This document shows, piece after piece, positions 8,491-18,732 of a stretch of DNA of 64,000 nt. The notes beneath the pieces are model-generated. The model was not told where the DNA came from. It saw only the letters and a program-made list of their open reading frames with translations, and did no database searches. The stretch spans positions 1,488,001-1,552,000 of the forward strand of contig CP012820.1 in assembly GCA_001936135.1 (NCBI GenBank). The letters are read 5' to 3'. The first letter of the stretch is position 1, and every line of letters begins with the position of its first letter. The position numbers and the translations under genes were made by a program. The stretch is from Saccharomycopsis fibuligera x Saccharomycopsis cf. fibuligera. Taxonomy: Eukaryota > Ascomycota > Saccharomycetes > Ascoideales > Saccharomycopsidaceae.

Positions 8491-11088
8491 TCATACTGGT
8501 GGAAGCGAATTTCTACAAACTGGACACTGCAACTTATACCGCATCCAGCTCTCCAAACACTCTGTATGGAAAATGTGTCTGCATGGGGTAACCATGTATT
8601 CTTCGCCAGGCATAACTTTCTTTGCACTAAGCAAACTGTCTCTTTCATCAACATTATCATGGGGCTGTGGCTGCAGCAGCAGTTCGACCACCACCGGCAA
8701 CTCAACTTCTGTCATACAAATGGCACAGTCTACCTTAAACACAGGCTTGTTACTATTATACTCATCATCGTGAGATTGTCCCTCATGGTCGGTTTTGGAG
8801 GTTCCTTCTTTGAAGCCAATGCCAAAACCATTCTCAATATCTTCAAGTGATAATACTGGATGATAATTGTAAATCTTGGGTAAGAATTGCTTAGGAATCA
8901 AAATTCTAGCACCAAATTTCTGCTGGATGAAAATGATTACCAACGCGGTAATCTTCCATAATGTTAATCCCACCAAAAATCGTTTATCCGAATGATGATG
9001 GAATGGATTTCCTTGAACACCATAGACATAATATATAGGCACTAATCTGATTATGGTGGTGCCGAGCATGAATTCCCATGTAAACGAGGTGCTGGAACCC
9101 CTGGTGATATTGCGGATAATTTGAGGGTACCAGTATGAGTTGATCACTACTATTATGAATTTTTCGGCATTGTTTCTGCTAACGCGGTCCAATTCTAGAA
9201 TATGGAGCACAACGAAAGAGAAAAAAATCAACAGAAACAAAAATATGGAGTACACGCGAGATGAAATCGCTCTCTCGTCATCAATAGCTGGTTGTGGTTG
9301 TGGTTGTGGTTGGGTTTGAGGTATTGGGGGTTGCGGCGGTTGAGCAATGGGTAGCGTGGGCTCGCTTGCATTGCTGTTGTCGGTATTATTATTGTCAGGT
9401 GTAGTATTGCTATTGTTGTGATTATTAGCATGTTCACTGTCATCATCAGTAGCCCCGCTATTATCACGGAAAGTGCCCCTTAAACTTGTCCAAAAGTCCA
9501 TGCTTCGCTCATTAACTTGAGACTGATATACTCCAATCATATACCTAATCTCGAAGATTGCTGAAAGGGTGAAAGCCATCAATGTGGCAATAGCGGTAGG
9601 CACATACAAATCAGCAATGATTGCTGTTGTCAACAACAAGAGAAACATGCTTGTTCCATCCACTAAATTTATCATGTATAAAGTATAGTAGCTTATTCTT
9701 GACAAAGTTGGCGGAGTATTGGTTCTATTCATTTGACGAATAAGTAAATAAATTTGAAACAAAATAGCGAACGTAATAGCAATGATGACTTTTCTAATTC
9801 TGGCAACTTGTGTAGTTCGACTAGTACCAACAACGTTATCAATTTCTGCCACTATACCACAATCAGGACTATAGAATATTCCTTTTTGAATTACGAGATC
9901 AGGTATGGCTGGAATCGGTCTACCAATTGGATGATCAAGCTCATCATGAATCATATCTAGCTGACTTTGAGTAAGATTGGTAGGCTCAAAATGAAGATAC
10001 GCCAAGTACTCGCATTTATTAGCCAGTTTAGCATCTTCTTTCATCAGTGTGAGAGTGAAGTTTGTATTCTCAGTATTGGCGAGATAGTACTCTGACTTTT
10101 CCTTCATGTACTGTTTTGCAATATCAAAATTTTCAGCATTTAGTAGCAAATGCGGCAAGGCATAAGTGCTTTGAAACTTGGCTGATCTAGTAGCAGCAAA
10201 CAAGTTCCCCGATTGACTGAAATACAAACCGTGAAGGCTAAGCGAATGTTGAACGCTTTCATTGGGATCAGTTAACTTCAAGTTCATACTTATGGGTAAG
10301 ATGTCGGTGTAAGAAACATTGTTTTCATTTCTGAGAGCTTCAAGCTCCATTGTCAAGTTGCCCTCATTGAAAGATTTGATGTCGCCGCTTCTTAGCGCCT
10401 CATTGGAGTCTAAAGCACCATAATTGCTGTCATAGTAAGCACTTGCTGACATGTCTTCTCCAAAGCCGTTACCGTCGCCTGATTTGGAAAAAGAATCAGT
10501 GGCAGCGCTGTGAGGACCCCTATTGGCCACATAGCTGCCCTCATCGTTATTGCCCGAGGTTTCATCTGGCGAATCAAAGGGGGTGTTGTACATGTACGGG
10601 AGTACATATTCTGGTATCGGCATGTCTATCTCGGTAAAGTTGATGTGCTGTGGTCTTTTGAAAGCGCCCCTGAAAGTTGCTGTCAAGTTTTGCATGTACA
10701 AGGTCTTAAAAGTATCGCCCTTATCATGACCGTGATTTTTATTGTTGTTATTCCCGTACCATATGCCATTAGCAGAATCGCGGACATAATCAGGAAGGAT
10801 GGAAAGCTCCTCAGTTTCTTCAAAATGATCATAATCTCTATCGGGGAACGGATACAACGAGATGTTTCTTTGCTCTATTGCGTCTCCATAACTAAGTCTG
10901 AATCCGGTGATGTTGCCGTAGCCCAGGGAGTAAGTGGAGTTGAATAGAATAGCTCGCGAGCGGTTTCTTTCCTGGTTGTAGATGTCCAACAGCTTCCTGT
11001 CGGTCTCGCTGGTGTCTAGCACGGGACGCGGCGAGAAGATAAGGAAGCAGATGATTAAGAAGACAAAGAACTCTCCTCTCAGGGCCAT
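8491..11088 (-). CDS. TUL1: Golgi transmembrane RING E3 ubiquitin ligase (Dsc complex), Tul1
   Basis: An 865-residue protein with an N-terminal hydrophobic signal/anchor (residues 8-22), a long N-glycosylatable luminal domain (to about 430), a cluster of transmembrane helices (about 435-780), and a C-terminal RING-H2 finger. The RING reads CAIC near residue 790, then a 39-residue insertion, then CRHIFHTECLESW and CPVC close to the end. This order is that of Tul1, the ligase of the Golgi Dsc complex that ubiquitinates membrane proteins with polar transmembrane segments and membrane-bound SREBP-like substrates. A cytosolic Gln/Pro/Asn-rich loop (about 545-600) is lineage-specific. The gene is longer than Saccharomyces TUL1 (758 residues) mainly because of low-complexity inserts. 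Confidence 0.9.
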   Translation of the reverse strand: MALRGEFFVFLIICFLIFSPRPVLDTSETDRKLLDIYNQERNRSRAILFNSTYSLGYGNITGFRLSYGDAIEQRNISLYPFPDRDYDHFEETEELSILPDYVRDSANGIWYGNNNNKNHGHDKGDTFKTLYMQNLTATFRGAFKRPQHINFTEIDMPIPEYVLPYMYNTPFDSPDETSGNNDEGSYVANRGPHSAATDSFSKSGDGNGFGEDMSASAYYDSNYGALDSNEALRSGDIKSFNEGNLTMELEALRNENNVSYTDILPISMNLKLTDPNESVQHSLSLHGLYFSQSGNLFAATRSAKFQSTYALPHLLLNAENFDIAKQYMKEKSEYYLANTENTNFTLTLMKEDAKLANKCEYLAYLHFEPTNLTQSQLDMIHDELDHPIGRPIPAIPDLVIQKGIFYSPDCGIVAEIDNVVGTSRTTQVARIRKVIIAITFAILFQIYLLIRQMNRTNTPPTLSRISYYTLYMINLVDGTSMFLLLLTTAIIADLYVPTAIATLMAFTLSAIFEIRYMIGVYQSQVNERSMDFWTSLRGTFRDNSGATDDDSEHANNHNNSNTTPDNNNTDNSNASEPTLPIAQPPQPPIPQTQPQPQPQPAIDDERAISSRVYSIFLFLLIFFSFVVLHILELDRVSRNNAEKFIIVVINSYWYPQIIRNITRGSSTSFTWEFMLGTTIIRLVPIYYVYGVQGNPFHHHSDKRFLVGLTLWKITALVIIFIQQKFGARILIPKQFLPKIYNYHPVLSLEDIENGFGIGFKEGTSKTDHEGQSHDDEYNSNKPVFKVDCAICMTEVELPVVVELLLQPQPHDNVDERDSLLSAKKVMPGEEYMVTPCRHIFHTECLESWMRYKLQCPVCRNSLPPV

Positions 11089-11394
11089 TGTGGGTCAATT
11101 TTGAGGTGACGTTGGAGAGCGATGTCTGTTTTATTGAACTTGACTCTTCTGTCTTTGCCTCTCTGTCTCTGTCTCTGTCTATCTTGTGTGTATGTCAAAG
11201 AGAGACAGTGTCTAATCGCCATCGGCCGCCGGGGTTACCTGGCCCGCACCCCTTGCACCCCGCTTCTACGGCAGTGTGAACAGATAAAGCGTACAAAGTG
11301 TATAAAGCATATAAAGTAGATACATTGTAAATGTCTATGTACAAATGGAGCAGATGGCAGAAGATAAAACGGATCGCAGCAGCAGGAGTGACGT
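11089..11394. other. Short intergenic region, TUL1 promoter and mL50-like 3' end
   Basis: Contains a pyrimidine-rich (CTCTGT)n tract at about 11150-11180 and repeated ATAAAG-like words near 11285-11318. No gene is seen. Confidence 0.5.
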
Positions 11395-12171
11395 CTATGT
11401 AGCGAAGGCCTTGTTGATCTGGGACTCTCTATGTTCCTTGGCCTCCTGCAACAACTGGCGGTACTTCTTCTTGATGTCCTTTTGCTTTACAGGCTTCTCA
11501 ACCACCACATTCGGCAAGTCTGCAAACGAGTTTTCGTCTAAGAGCAATGCATCGGGCAAGTTTTCGTTGTAGCTCAAGTTCTCCTTGTTCAAAACGTTAT
11601 TCAAATAGTGTTTTCTCACAAAGTTTACACTCGTGGCCTGGGTCAATATCAAGTCAGACACCAAGTGGCCACTCTTCAGCTGCACCTTCTTTAGGAACTC
11701 GAATCTCTTGGTCAAGTCCGTGAGCTGGTTGCTGAGAATGCTATCCACGGTCGTTTCGGCAGCGCCGGCAGCGGTCTCGTTCCAGCTGGCCACCAACACT
11801 TCGTCTAGCTGCTGCTGGGTGGTGATCTTGTGGTGGTTATTTATCCATCTGTTGACTTTGAAGTCCCCGAGTCTTTGTTGGACTTGTTCCTTGGTCCACT
11901 GTTGAGGCAAACCAATGACTTCTAAGGCTTGGTCGCCACTGCTGCTGACGAGCTTGTTTCCCTGGGCCTTGAAAAGCTGTTCTGCCTTTCTGTCCTTGGC
12001 TTCGACATCGGTGAGCTGCTGTTTGAGCTGGGCCTTCTCCTTGCGCTTAGATGGGTTCATGAAGTTGAACCAGTTGCCGAAAGTGATGGCCGGCAGGGCG
12101 GTGGTGGAGAAGCTTCTTCTAGCAGAGAAGCTTCTTCTAGCAGAGAATCTTGTTATGGCACTAGCGCTCAT
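11395..12171 (-). CDS. Mitochondrial protein, probably large-subunit ribosomal protein mL50 (Mrpl13-like)
   Basis: The frame is open to 12294 but only by a GTG start. The ATG at 12171 gives a 258-residue protein that begins with a textbook mitochondrial presequence, MSASAITRFSARRSFSARRS. It continues NWFNFMNPSKRKEK, then a segment EVIGLPQQWTKEQVQQRLGD (about 93-112) and SGHLVSDLILTQATSVNFV (about 171-189). The latter resembles the TG-x-IPD-x-LT-x-TS pattern of fungal mL50. The C-terminus is basic and helical. The presequence contains an exact 18-bp tandem duplication (12108-12143) that encodes ARRSFS twice. An AAAATTTTTTT element lies about 150 bases upstream, as expected for Candida mitoribosomal genes. 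The family assignment is moderate; the mitochondrial location is more secure. Confidence 0.6.
   Translation of the reverse strand: MSASAITRFSARRSFSARRSFSTTALPAITFGNWFNFMNPSKRKEKAQLKQQLTDVEAKDRKAEQLFKAQGNKLVSSSGDQALEVIGLPQQWTKEQVQQRLGDFKVNRWINNHHKITTQQQLDEVLVASWNETAAGAAETTVDSILSNQLTDLTKRFEFLKKVQLKSGHLVSDLILTQATSVNFVRKHYLNNVLNKENLSYNENLPDALLLDENSFADLPNVVVEKPVKQKDIKKKYRQLLQEAKEHRESQINKAFAT
12108..12143. repeat. 18-bp tandem duplication in the mitochondrial presequence
   Basis: The unit AGAAGCTTCTTCTAGCAG occurs twice head to tail, and duplicates the hexapeptide ARRSFS within the targeting signal without changing the frame. Confidence 0.95.
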
Positions 12172-12583
12172 GTTGGTGTGGTGCTGGTGATGCTGGTGAT
12201 GGTCCCACTGGTACTGGTGTTTACGTCTGTAGCCTTGTCTGCTATTCTGCCGTCCAGTCTCTTCGCTCGTTGTGTCTACTTTGTTGATTCTCACCGTTTG
12301 GGATTGACAAAAATAAAATTTTTTTGTATGGAAAGCAGTGCGCGCGTGCTCCCAACCAGGAGAACATCATCACCATCAGCGCTGTTCTTTTTGTCTTGTT
12401 CCCAGTGTCATCAGTCTCTTGATTCAATATCGTACCATCCTACATCGATCATATATCCAACACAACTTTGCATTTCTGCCCCTCTTGATGTAGCCAGGCC
12501 GTTCTAGCTCGCTGGTTCTGGTTTCTGTCTTGCTCCCGCCTGTCTTTGCTAGTCTCTAGCCCTCCAACGCCCCCTCTCGAGCA
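12172..12583. promoter_or_regulatory. Divergent promoter region, mL50-like gene / ARF-GEF
   Basis: A 412-base divergent promoter. An AAAATTTTTTT run at 12315-12325 carries the AATTTT growth element, oriented towards the mitochondrial gene. The half next to the ARF-GEF is pyrimidine-rich (12430-12560), typical of a yeast 5' leader. Confidence 0.5.
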
Positions 12584-15500
12584 ATGAGTGCCGATGGTGA
12601 TACTCCCTCAGCGCCCGTGCTGGGGTCTCCAGTCCTTGGGAGTTCCCGCTCTCACCACACAGACGCTTCCACCAACAGTGCCCCTTCCTCCTCACTGAAA
12701 ACGAACCGTTTGCTCCTGCGATTAAAAAACAGAACACACAGCTCCGCCAACCTTTCCTTGGAGCATTTCAGCGATGCTGCAGTCGACGCCACAGAAGACA
12801 CAACTCTCCCCAACAGTACCGCTGCTTCCGACAGTAGCCACATTGATAACAAAAAGTTGCTTGTGCCCAGCAACATTGCAAGGAAGCTCACTCGCAGGAT
12901 ACGGCCAAAGAACAAACTGGAGCCCCAAGCTTGTCAGCTCAATGCCCAACTGGATAGCCTTCCGCAGAAGGATACGCCTCAACAACCGCATTCTTCACCA
13001 ATGTCGTTTCTCGACACTAGTCCAGCCATCACTGTCGATGAATATGTCTCGTTCAAAGATACTAGCGCCAACGCTAACAATAATGCCAACAACAATAACA
13101 GCAGCAGCAACAACCAGGATCAAGAATCTGCTGCAACTTCTTTTTTTTCCTTCCATAGAAAGTCCTCTGATTTTGGCAAGTCTTCGTCTCCCTCACACTC
13201 TCATCACTCTTCGCTAAGCTCGGTGCTAGACAACTTGCATTTCAGTCGTCGTTCTTCAGTGTCCCCAAATAACCAAACAAACTCAGTGAAATCCGCCGGC
13301 ATGGACTCAGTGATGCTACCAATGACCGGTGACCTTAGCAATGCTGCTGCAAAGGACAAATATCTCAAGACCCATAGCAAATCGTTCAGTGCTTCCAGAT
13401 TGTCTTTCCGTTCTTTAACAAACGCTTCAAGTTCTAGCTTGTCTGTCACCGGGGATCTTAAAAATGTGGATGATAGCAGCAACAACAGCAATACGCATCT
13501 AACACATAGTGGCAATCATCCTAAAACTCGCAATCGACCATCGCTGGTAGACATTGACGATAGTCTTGCGCTGGAAGAACAGGAAAGGGCGGCGAATGCA
13601 ACATTGACTCCATTTCAAAACAGCCAAGATTTTCTGGATAGCCGGTTTGATTTATCAGATATTCTTAGCAGAACAAGCACGGTCAAATATAATAGTAAAG
13701 GAACAGCATTATCCGACATTAACGATCGTTCAGCTGAAAACTTGAGTACTTATTCTAGAGAAAATGTACAATTTTTACAAACCAAAAACGAAAACGACAA
13801 CAGCTCATCTCCAACTATCCAACAACCACAACAAGAACAACAACAGCAAGAACAACAGCAGCAAGAACAACAATTAACAAAAGTAACGGGGCTAGGTATT
13901 GCTGGACAACCTACTCCCTACAAACAGTCTGCGATAGTTAGAGCTAGTCGTCCAAAAGACATTATAGTCGATAATAATAATGCTTCTCAATCCATTGCGG
14001 CGCCTGAGAAGACTCCCATCGAGCAGCAAATGGATCAATCTGATGATGGATCAAAAAAGAAATTTGCCTCACAATCACCTGCATCATTGTTGTCTCCATT
14101 ATCAAAACTTCGGCACAAAACATTTTCAATTTTTTTTGATAATCACAATGAAGCAAGTCTGATTTCAATGCCAACCTCATCCGATAGGAACATAGCCGCT
14201 TCCCCAGTATCAAAGTTCAGCTCTTCTGAGTCTCTCAATGTACATCTCAATATCCAAAATGATAAGTTTAGTCCTCAAAGTAAATCACTGGCAGCTTTTA
14301 ATAAATCTGATGTTGTTAATCGAGTTCGGTCTAACTCTTTAAACAATCAGCAATCTTCAACTTCGAATAAAAGTTCAAACACTGTATACAAAAACTTGTT
14401 AAATGGTGGTACCCAAAATTCCAGGGCAAGTTCAAGAAAAGGTTCAAGAAGCAGTAGCAGACCGTCATTGTCAAGAAATGGGTCCAGTAATGGGATTCTA
14501 TCTGGTAAGTTCTCGAAATCTCAAATTTCCCTATCTTTATCCAAGCCTTCTTCACCACTATTGTCAATGAGTGCAAGAACAAGTGGCCCAAGTCAGAACC
14601 TCGATGGTTATGTTAGTGTTAGTGGTGCCGGTACTGGTACTGGTACAGATCTTAGTACAAAATTAGTTAGACGAAGAAGTCAAACTTTGAGTGCAATTAA
14701 AAATTTAAGTAGTAGCTACAATAGCTCGAGAGCCGCATCTTTGGAAAAAGTTAATGAGATAGAAACTCAGAAACAAAAACTCTGCAATCCATTTACTGGT
14801 AGCAGTTCCAGTGAATTACCCAGTGGCAGTAACGCTTCAATAACCGAAAACTCAGGCAGCGAAAGTATGACTACTAATACCACTACTGGTGCTGGTGCTT
14901 TCCCTTCTTCAAAGCATGAAACAGCAAGTAGCTCAAATCTTAATGATTCGATATTTTCTTTAGAAACCAAATCTCGATCTAGAGCTAATTCATTGAAAAG
15001 CCCCTTTATCAATTTCAGCCAACGATTCCTCAATGACAACACTTCCTCATCTAATCAGGCAACAACTTCTGCAGTAGCGACAGCCACAGCAATGAGCAAT
15101 TTTGTCAATGAGGCCAAACAAGTCATTGGGTTGAAACAATATTCCAGCTCCAGCACAATCTTTGGCTGCGATATTGATCCACCACCCGAACCCGTTGTTG
15201 AGGAAGATACTTATTTAAGTTACCTTTGCAAGTTAATTGATTATGGTTTCGCATATGAAGTGACAGATATATTAGCTTCAAGAATTGCTACACATAAGTA
15301 TTCATCAGAAAGTAAGGGTAAATTTTTCACTGAAGATTTTTACGAAACGATTTTACAGCAAAAGTACACAGTGGAAAGCAAAAATGATTTCTATACAAAC
15401 TGTTTGTATTTGTATGCATATTTGTATTTTTTGAATTTGTACTATGGGCAATCTCCTATTTTTAGTCAGTCAATTTTAGAACAAGAAGATCCAATCTTGT

Positions 15501-18220
15501 TACTTTTACAAAAGCAAGATCAAAAACAAAAACAAAAAGCACAATTCAGTCAAACCAAGGAAGTAACATTGGCTCTGGAAGAACGTAATTTGAAACTTAA
15601 TTTATCTTCGAAGCGGTTCTTGGAGTTCAATATTGATCGAGTTTTTACTATCCCTATAGATATCATGTTTAGACATTTTTTGTTCTATAATAAATTGCCT
15701 CAGGAGACTGAAAAGATTGATTTGATATTGGAAGTTATTGGATTTGGTTACTATTATTTTATTAATATGCTGCACTTGAAAGCTGTTTCAAGCCAGCTTG
15801 TTGTGAATGATAAAGGTGAGCAAAAAAGTTTTGATGATGATAATGATTTTGATGAGAATTTTGATGATACAGTTATTGTTCAAAAACCTGAAGAAGAACA
15901 TTTGGATTCTAATGTTTTTGATGGCAATGGTGTTGCTAAAAGCAGTAAAGGTAGCAAGCCTAATGAATTAGAAAATGATAATAGCAATGATAATGATGAT
16001 GACCAAATTAATATTGCTACCTATGATGCCTCGAAATTTACAATTTTCAGTTCAGTCAACGAGGTCTATACATTAGTCTTTGTGTTGCTAGTGTTGCAAA
16101 CTGACCATTTCAATAAAAACAACAAGTCCAAAATGCTGGAACAAGACTTTATCAACATTATCAACAATTTCAAAAAAGAAGATTTTAAGAAACTCAAAAA
16201 TGCTAAATCGGGGGCTAAACTTTCCGACACTGAAGATTCTTGCTTAATGTTTAATCTCCTTACTAATGAAATCATTGAATATTTGTACGAAAATATTACT
16301 TTAACCCCGCTTAAATGTGTTCAGGAAGTGATTTTTCCATCTCAAACAAGAAACAGTTCCATTATATCTAACGCATCATTTGTATCACCAACTTCACCAA
16401 CCATGAATACAGGGGTTTCGGCAGCATTGTCCAAAAAGAAAAGCTCAAGTTTTTTTCTTTCATCATTGAACGGCACTGACGATCCATATGCGCTCATTAG
16501 TCATGAGGATGTTAAACAGCTCAGTATAAGTCTTGATATTTATGAACGAATGAAGGATCCTTTTCTGTCTAATTATGCAGAATTTGTTGAATCTTTTGAA
16601 CAAAATAAAAATGACCACTTGCAAAACATTTTTGACTGTTTAAATGGTAAAGCACCTGAGTCTATTTTGAAGCTTGATCATTCTAAGGATATCTCAGATA
16701 TTTTGTTTTCTTCCAAGCAAGCTACCATTAAACCAAACTTGAATCACAAGGGCCCGTTAAAAAAAACAAAAAAGGTAAATATTGCGTCAGCAGCGTCAAC
16801 TGCATCAGCGTCAGCAACAGCTCCCGCATCTGTCACACCCATAACTACTGAAACCACCAATGAAGTTCCAATGTTTGTGAGGATTTATAAGATTGGCACG
16901 ATTTTTAAACAGGAATCTAAACTCAGTATATTGCCTAAGAAATCTAAAAAGAAGGCTAAAAGAAGATCCAGAAATTTTAAAAACACAAACCTCAATGATA
17001 GTGATGATTTTGTTTGGAAGAAACATTATGCTATCTTAACCACTTTTGGTCTCTATATTTTTAAAAGTATTAACTGGGATCTTTTGCGTAAATTCGAAGA
17101 TGAAATAGCTGCTGATGAAAGTAACATTAAGAGAATAAAAGTTTATTCATCTTCATTTTTCTTACAGTCCAGTAATAGTGAACTAGAATTAGCTATTCCC
17201 ATCAACAAATTATTTGCCTACAAGTACAAGTATAAAGACTTTAATAGTTTTTATGTCTGCTATAGCAACTCGGAAAATGATACCAAATTCTTGAAAATTG
17301 ATGAAGTGGATCTAACAAATGATTGGATGAGCAACCCAAAAAGCAATAAAATTTATAACAAGGGGTTATTCTATTGCGATACTTCCGACGAAGTAAATGA
17401 TTGGGTTTTTAAAATCAATTATTTAGCTGCAAATTATCAATGTTTGCCTATATTACATGATGAAGCGTACACCAACTTGACAATTCCAGGGTACGAGAAT
17501 GCTCATGAATTAACTATCAGCCGTCATGCAACATTGAATACAAGACACAAAGAATTGGCCAAAGAGTTGAAGATTATAAATAAGCTTGAGTTGAACTATG
17601 AACGGATTGTTGAATTTTTGAAAAGATTGACACCTTGTCAGAATAAGAACAAGTTAAGGTTGAGAAAGTTTATCAACAAGATTTACACCAACTATTTGAG
17701 ATCACTTTGGTTTGAAGAATTTAAGGTCAAGTCACTTTTATACATGGTAGAGCAAACTATACTTTATGGAGACAGTAATAGTACTAGTACCTATACTGAT
17801 GCTACTAGCTTTGTTGTACAACAGCGCAAATTATCAACTATTACAATGCATGTGGAGGAAAATCAAAGGTTTAACGCCTTTAGCAGAACTCTTGATCTGT
17901 ATGCTTCTCATTTCAATAGTTTGCTTATAGAAGCAAGTGAAAGTCATTTGCGCTCCATAGAAATGGAAAAAGAAAAAGAAGAGCAACAGCAACAACAACA
18001 GCAACAAAGTAAAAATAGTGGAGAAAATAGTGGTGTTAGTGGTGGCGATAATGGTGATATTGACGCAGCAAATAGGAATAATATGATGAGAGATAAACGA
18101 GCAGACAGTTATTCTCATTTAGCATCTCAATCGTCCCCATCGCCGCTGCCCATACCTTTTGATCCTGAGTTGTCTATTAGTCCAATATTTAGAGCTACTC
18201 AATTTAGACTGTTGTTATGA
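12584..18220 (+). CDS. Large Sec7-PH domain ARF guanine-nucleotide exchange factor (Syt1/Yel1-like)
   Basis: An 1878-residue protein. The first 880 residues are low complexity (Ser, Asn, Gln) with many basic/Ser phosphorylation-like patches. A Sec7 domain occupies about 885-1200. Its catalytic region reads FRHFLFYNKLPQETEKID (about 1030) and contains the Glu needed to eject nucleotide from ARF. The second Sec7 motif, VLLVLQTDHFNKNNKSKM, appears only near 1165. Between them lies an acidic, Asp/Asn-rich insertion of about 85 residues. A PH domain follows (about 1430-1620, WKKHYAILTTFGLYIFKS), then a helical tail and a Gln run. Yeast Syt1 and Yel1 share this Sec7-PH order and act on Arf proteins at Golgi or plasma membrane. 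I cannot tell which is the ortholog. Confidence 0.85.
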   Translation: MSADGDTPSAPVLGSPVLGSSRSHHTDASTNSAPSSSLKTNRLLLRLKNRTHSSANLSLEHFSDAAVDATEDTTLPNSTAASDSSHIDNKKLLVPSNIARKLTRRIRPKNKLEPQACQLNAQLDSLPQKDTPQQPHSSPMSFLDTSPAITVDEYVSFKDTSANANNNANNNNSSSNNQDQESAATSFFSFHRKSSDFGKSSSPSHSHHSSLSSVLDNLHFSRRSSVSPNNQTNSVKSAGMDSVMLPMTGDLSNAAAKDKYLKTHSKSFSASRLSFRSLTNASSSSLSVTGDLKNVDDSSNNSNTHLTHSGNHPKTRNRPSLVDIDDSLALEEQERAANATLTPFQNSQDFLDSRFDLSDILSRTSTVKYNSKGTALSDINDRSAENLSTYSRENVQFLQTKNENDNSSSPTIQQPQQEQQQQEQQQQEQQLTKVTGLGIAGQPTPYKQSAIVRASRPKDIIVDNNNASQSIAAPEKTPIEQQMDQSDDGSKKKFASQSPASLLSPLSKLRHKTFSIFFDNHNEASLISMPTSSDRNIAASPVSKFSSSESLNVHLNIQNDKFSPQSKSLAAFNKSDVVNRVRSNSLNNQQSSTSNKSSNTVYKNLLNGGTQNSRASSRKGSRSSSRPSLSRNGSSNGILSGKFSKSQISLSLSKPSSPLLSMSARTSGPSQNLDGYVSVSGAGTGTGTDLSTKLVRRRSQTLSAIKNLSSSYNSSRAASLEKVNEIETQKQKLCNPFTGSSSSELPSGSNASITENSGSESMTTNTTTGAGAFPSSKHETASSSNLNDSIFSLETKSRSRANSLKSPFINFSQRFLNDNTSSSNQATTSAVATATAMSNFVNEAKQVIGLKQYSSSSTIFGCDIDPPPEPVVEEDTYLSYLCKLIDYGFAYEVTDILASRIATHKYSSESKGKFFTEDFYETILQQKYTVESKNDFYTNCLYLYAYLYFLNLYYGQSPIFSQSILEQEDPILLLLQKQDQKQKQKAQFSQTKEVTLALEERNLKLNLSSKRFLEFNIDRVFTIPIDIMFRHFLFYNKLPQETEKIDLILEVIGFGYYYFINMLHLKAVSSQLVVNDKGEQKSFDDDNDFDENFDDTVIVQKPEEEHLDSNVFDGNGVAKSSKGSKPNELENDNSNDNDDDQINIATYDASKFTIFSSVNEVYTLVFVLLVLQTDHFNKNNKSKMLEQDFINIINNFKKEDFKKLKNAKSGAKLSDTEDSCLMFNLLTNEIIEYLYENITLTPLKCVQEVIFPSQTRNSSIISNASFVSPTSPTMNTGVSAALSKKKSSSFFLSSLNGTDDPYALISHEDVKQLSISLDIYERMKDPFLSNYAEFVESFEQNKNDHLQNIFDCLNGKAPESILKLDHSKDISDILFSSKQATIKPNLNHKGPLKKTKKVNIASAASTASASATAPASVTPITTETTNEVPMFVRIYKIGTIFKQESKLSILPKKSKKKAKRRSRNFKNTNLNDSDDFVWKKHYAILTTFGLYIFKSINWDLLRKFEDEIAADESNIKRIKVYSSSFFLQSSNSELELAIPINKLFAYKYKYKDFNSFYVCYSNSENDTKFLKIDEVDLTNDWMSNPKSNKIYNKGLFYCDTSDEVNDWVFKINYLAANYQCLPILHDEAYTNLTIPGYENAHELTISRHATLNTRHKELAKELKIINKLELNYERIVEFLKRLTPCQNKNKLRLRKFINKIYTNYLRSLWFEEFKVKSLLYMVEQTILYGDSNSTSTYTDATSFVVQQRKLSTITMHVEENQRFNAFSRTLDLYASHFNSLLIEASESHLRSIEMEKEKEEQQQQQQQQSKNSGENSGVSGGDNGDIDAANRNNMMRDKRADSYSHLASQSSPSPLPIPFDPELSISPIFRATQFRLLL

Positions 18221-18732
18221 ATTCTAAAGTTGTGTATTTTTTACCCAAACCCTTGTATGATTATTCTTATACATACATATAGATATGTTATCATATTATT
18301 TATTTCCATTTGATTTATTTTCATATTATTTTTTTCTTACTTTATTATGTTTTTCTTTGGTATGTCTGTTGTTGTGTTTTATTTTATTATATTTCATGTT
18401 TTTTATCTTTATTTTGTCTTTTAGATCCTTTATTTGCTTTAGTGTTACATGCAGTACATGCAGTATTACTTTTTTTTGCTCATTTCATTAAAAAATTACT
18501 TATTTTCGACCCATTGGTAAATGTTATTTAAGCACCTCAAATCCTCATTGTACACTATTAAATTTTAAGATTTCATTTTATGTTTTTTATCTCATCTAAA
18601 CTGTGTTCGATTCATCTAATAAATATTTTCTATTCCCTTACATTTGCTCATATTCAAAAAGATTTATTGTTATTAATTTATTAACATAACGAATAGCTGC
18701 AGTATCAGTAACAGTGCTACGTTATATTATCC
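18221..18732. other. Convergent 3' region between the ARF-GEF and the Atg38-like gene
   Basis: T-rich and AT-rich, about 510 bases, at the 3' ends of two converging genes. It contains candidate poly(A)-signal words (for example TATATAGATAT near 18280). No gene is seen. Confidence 0.5.
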
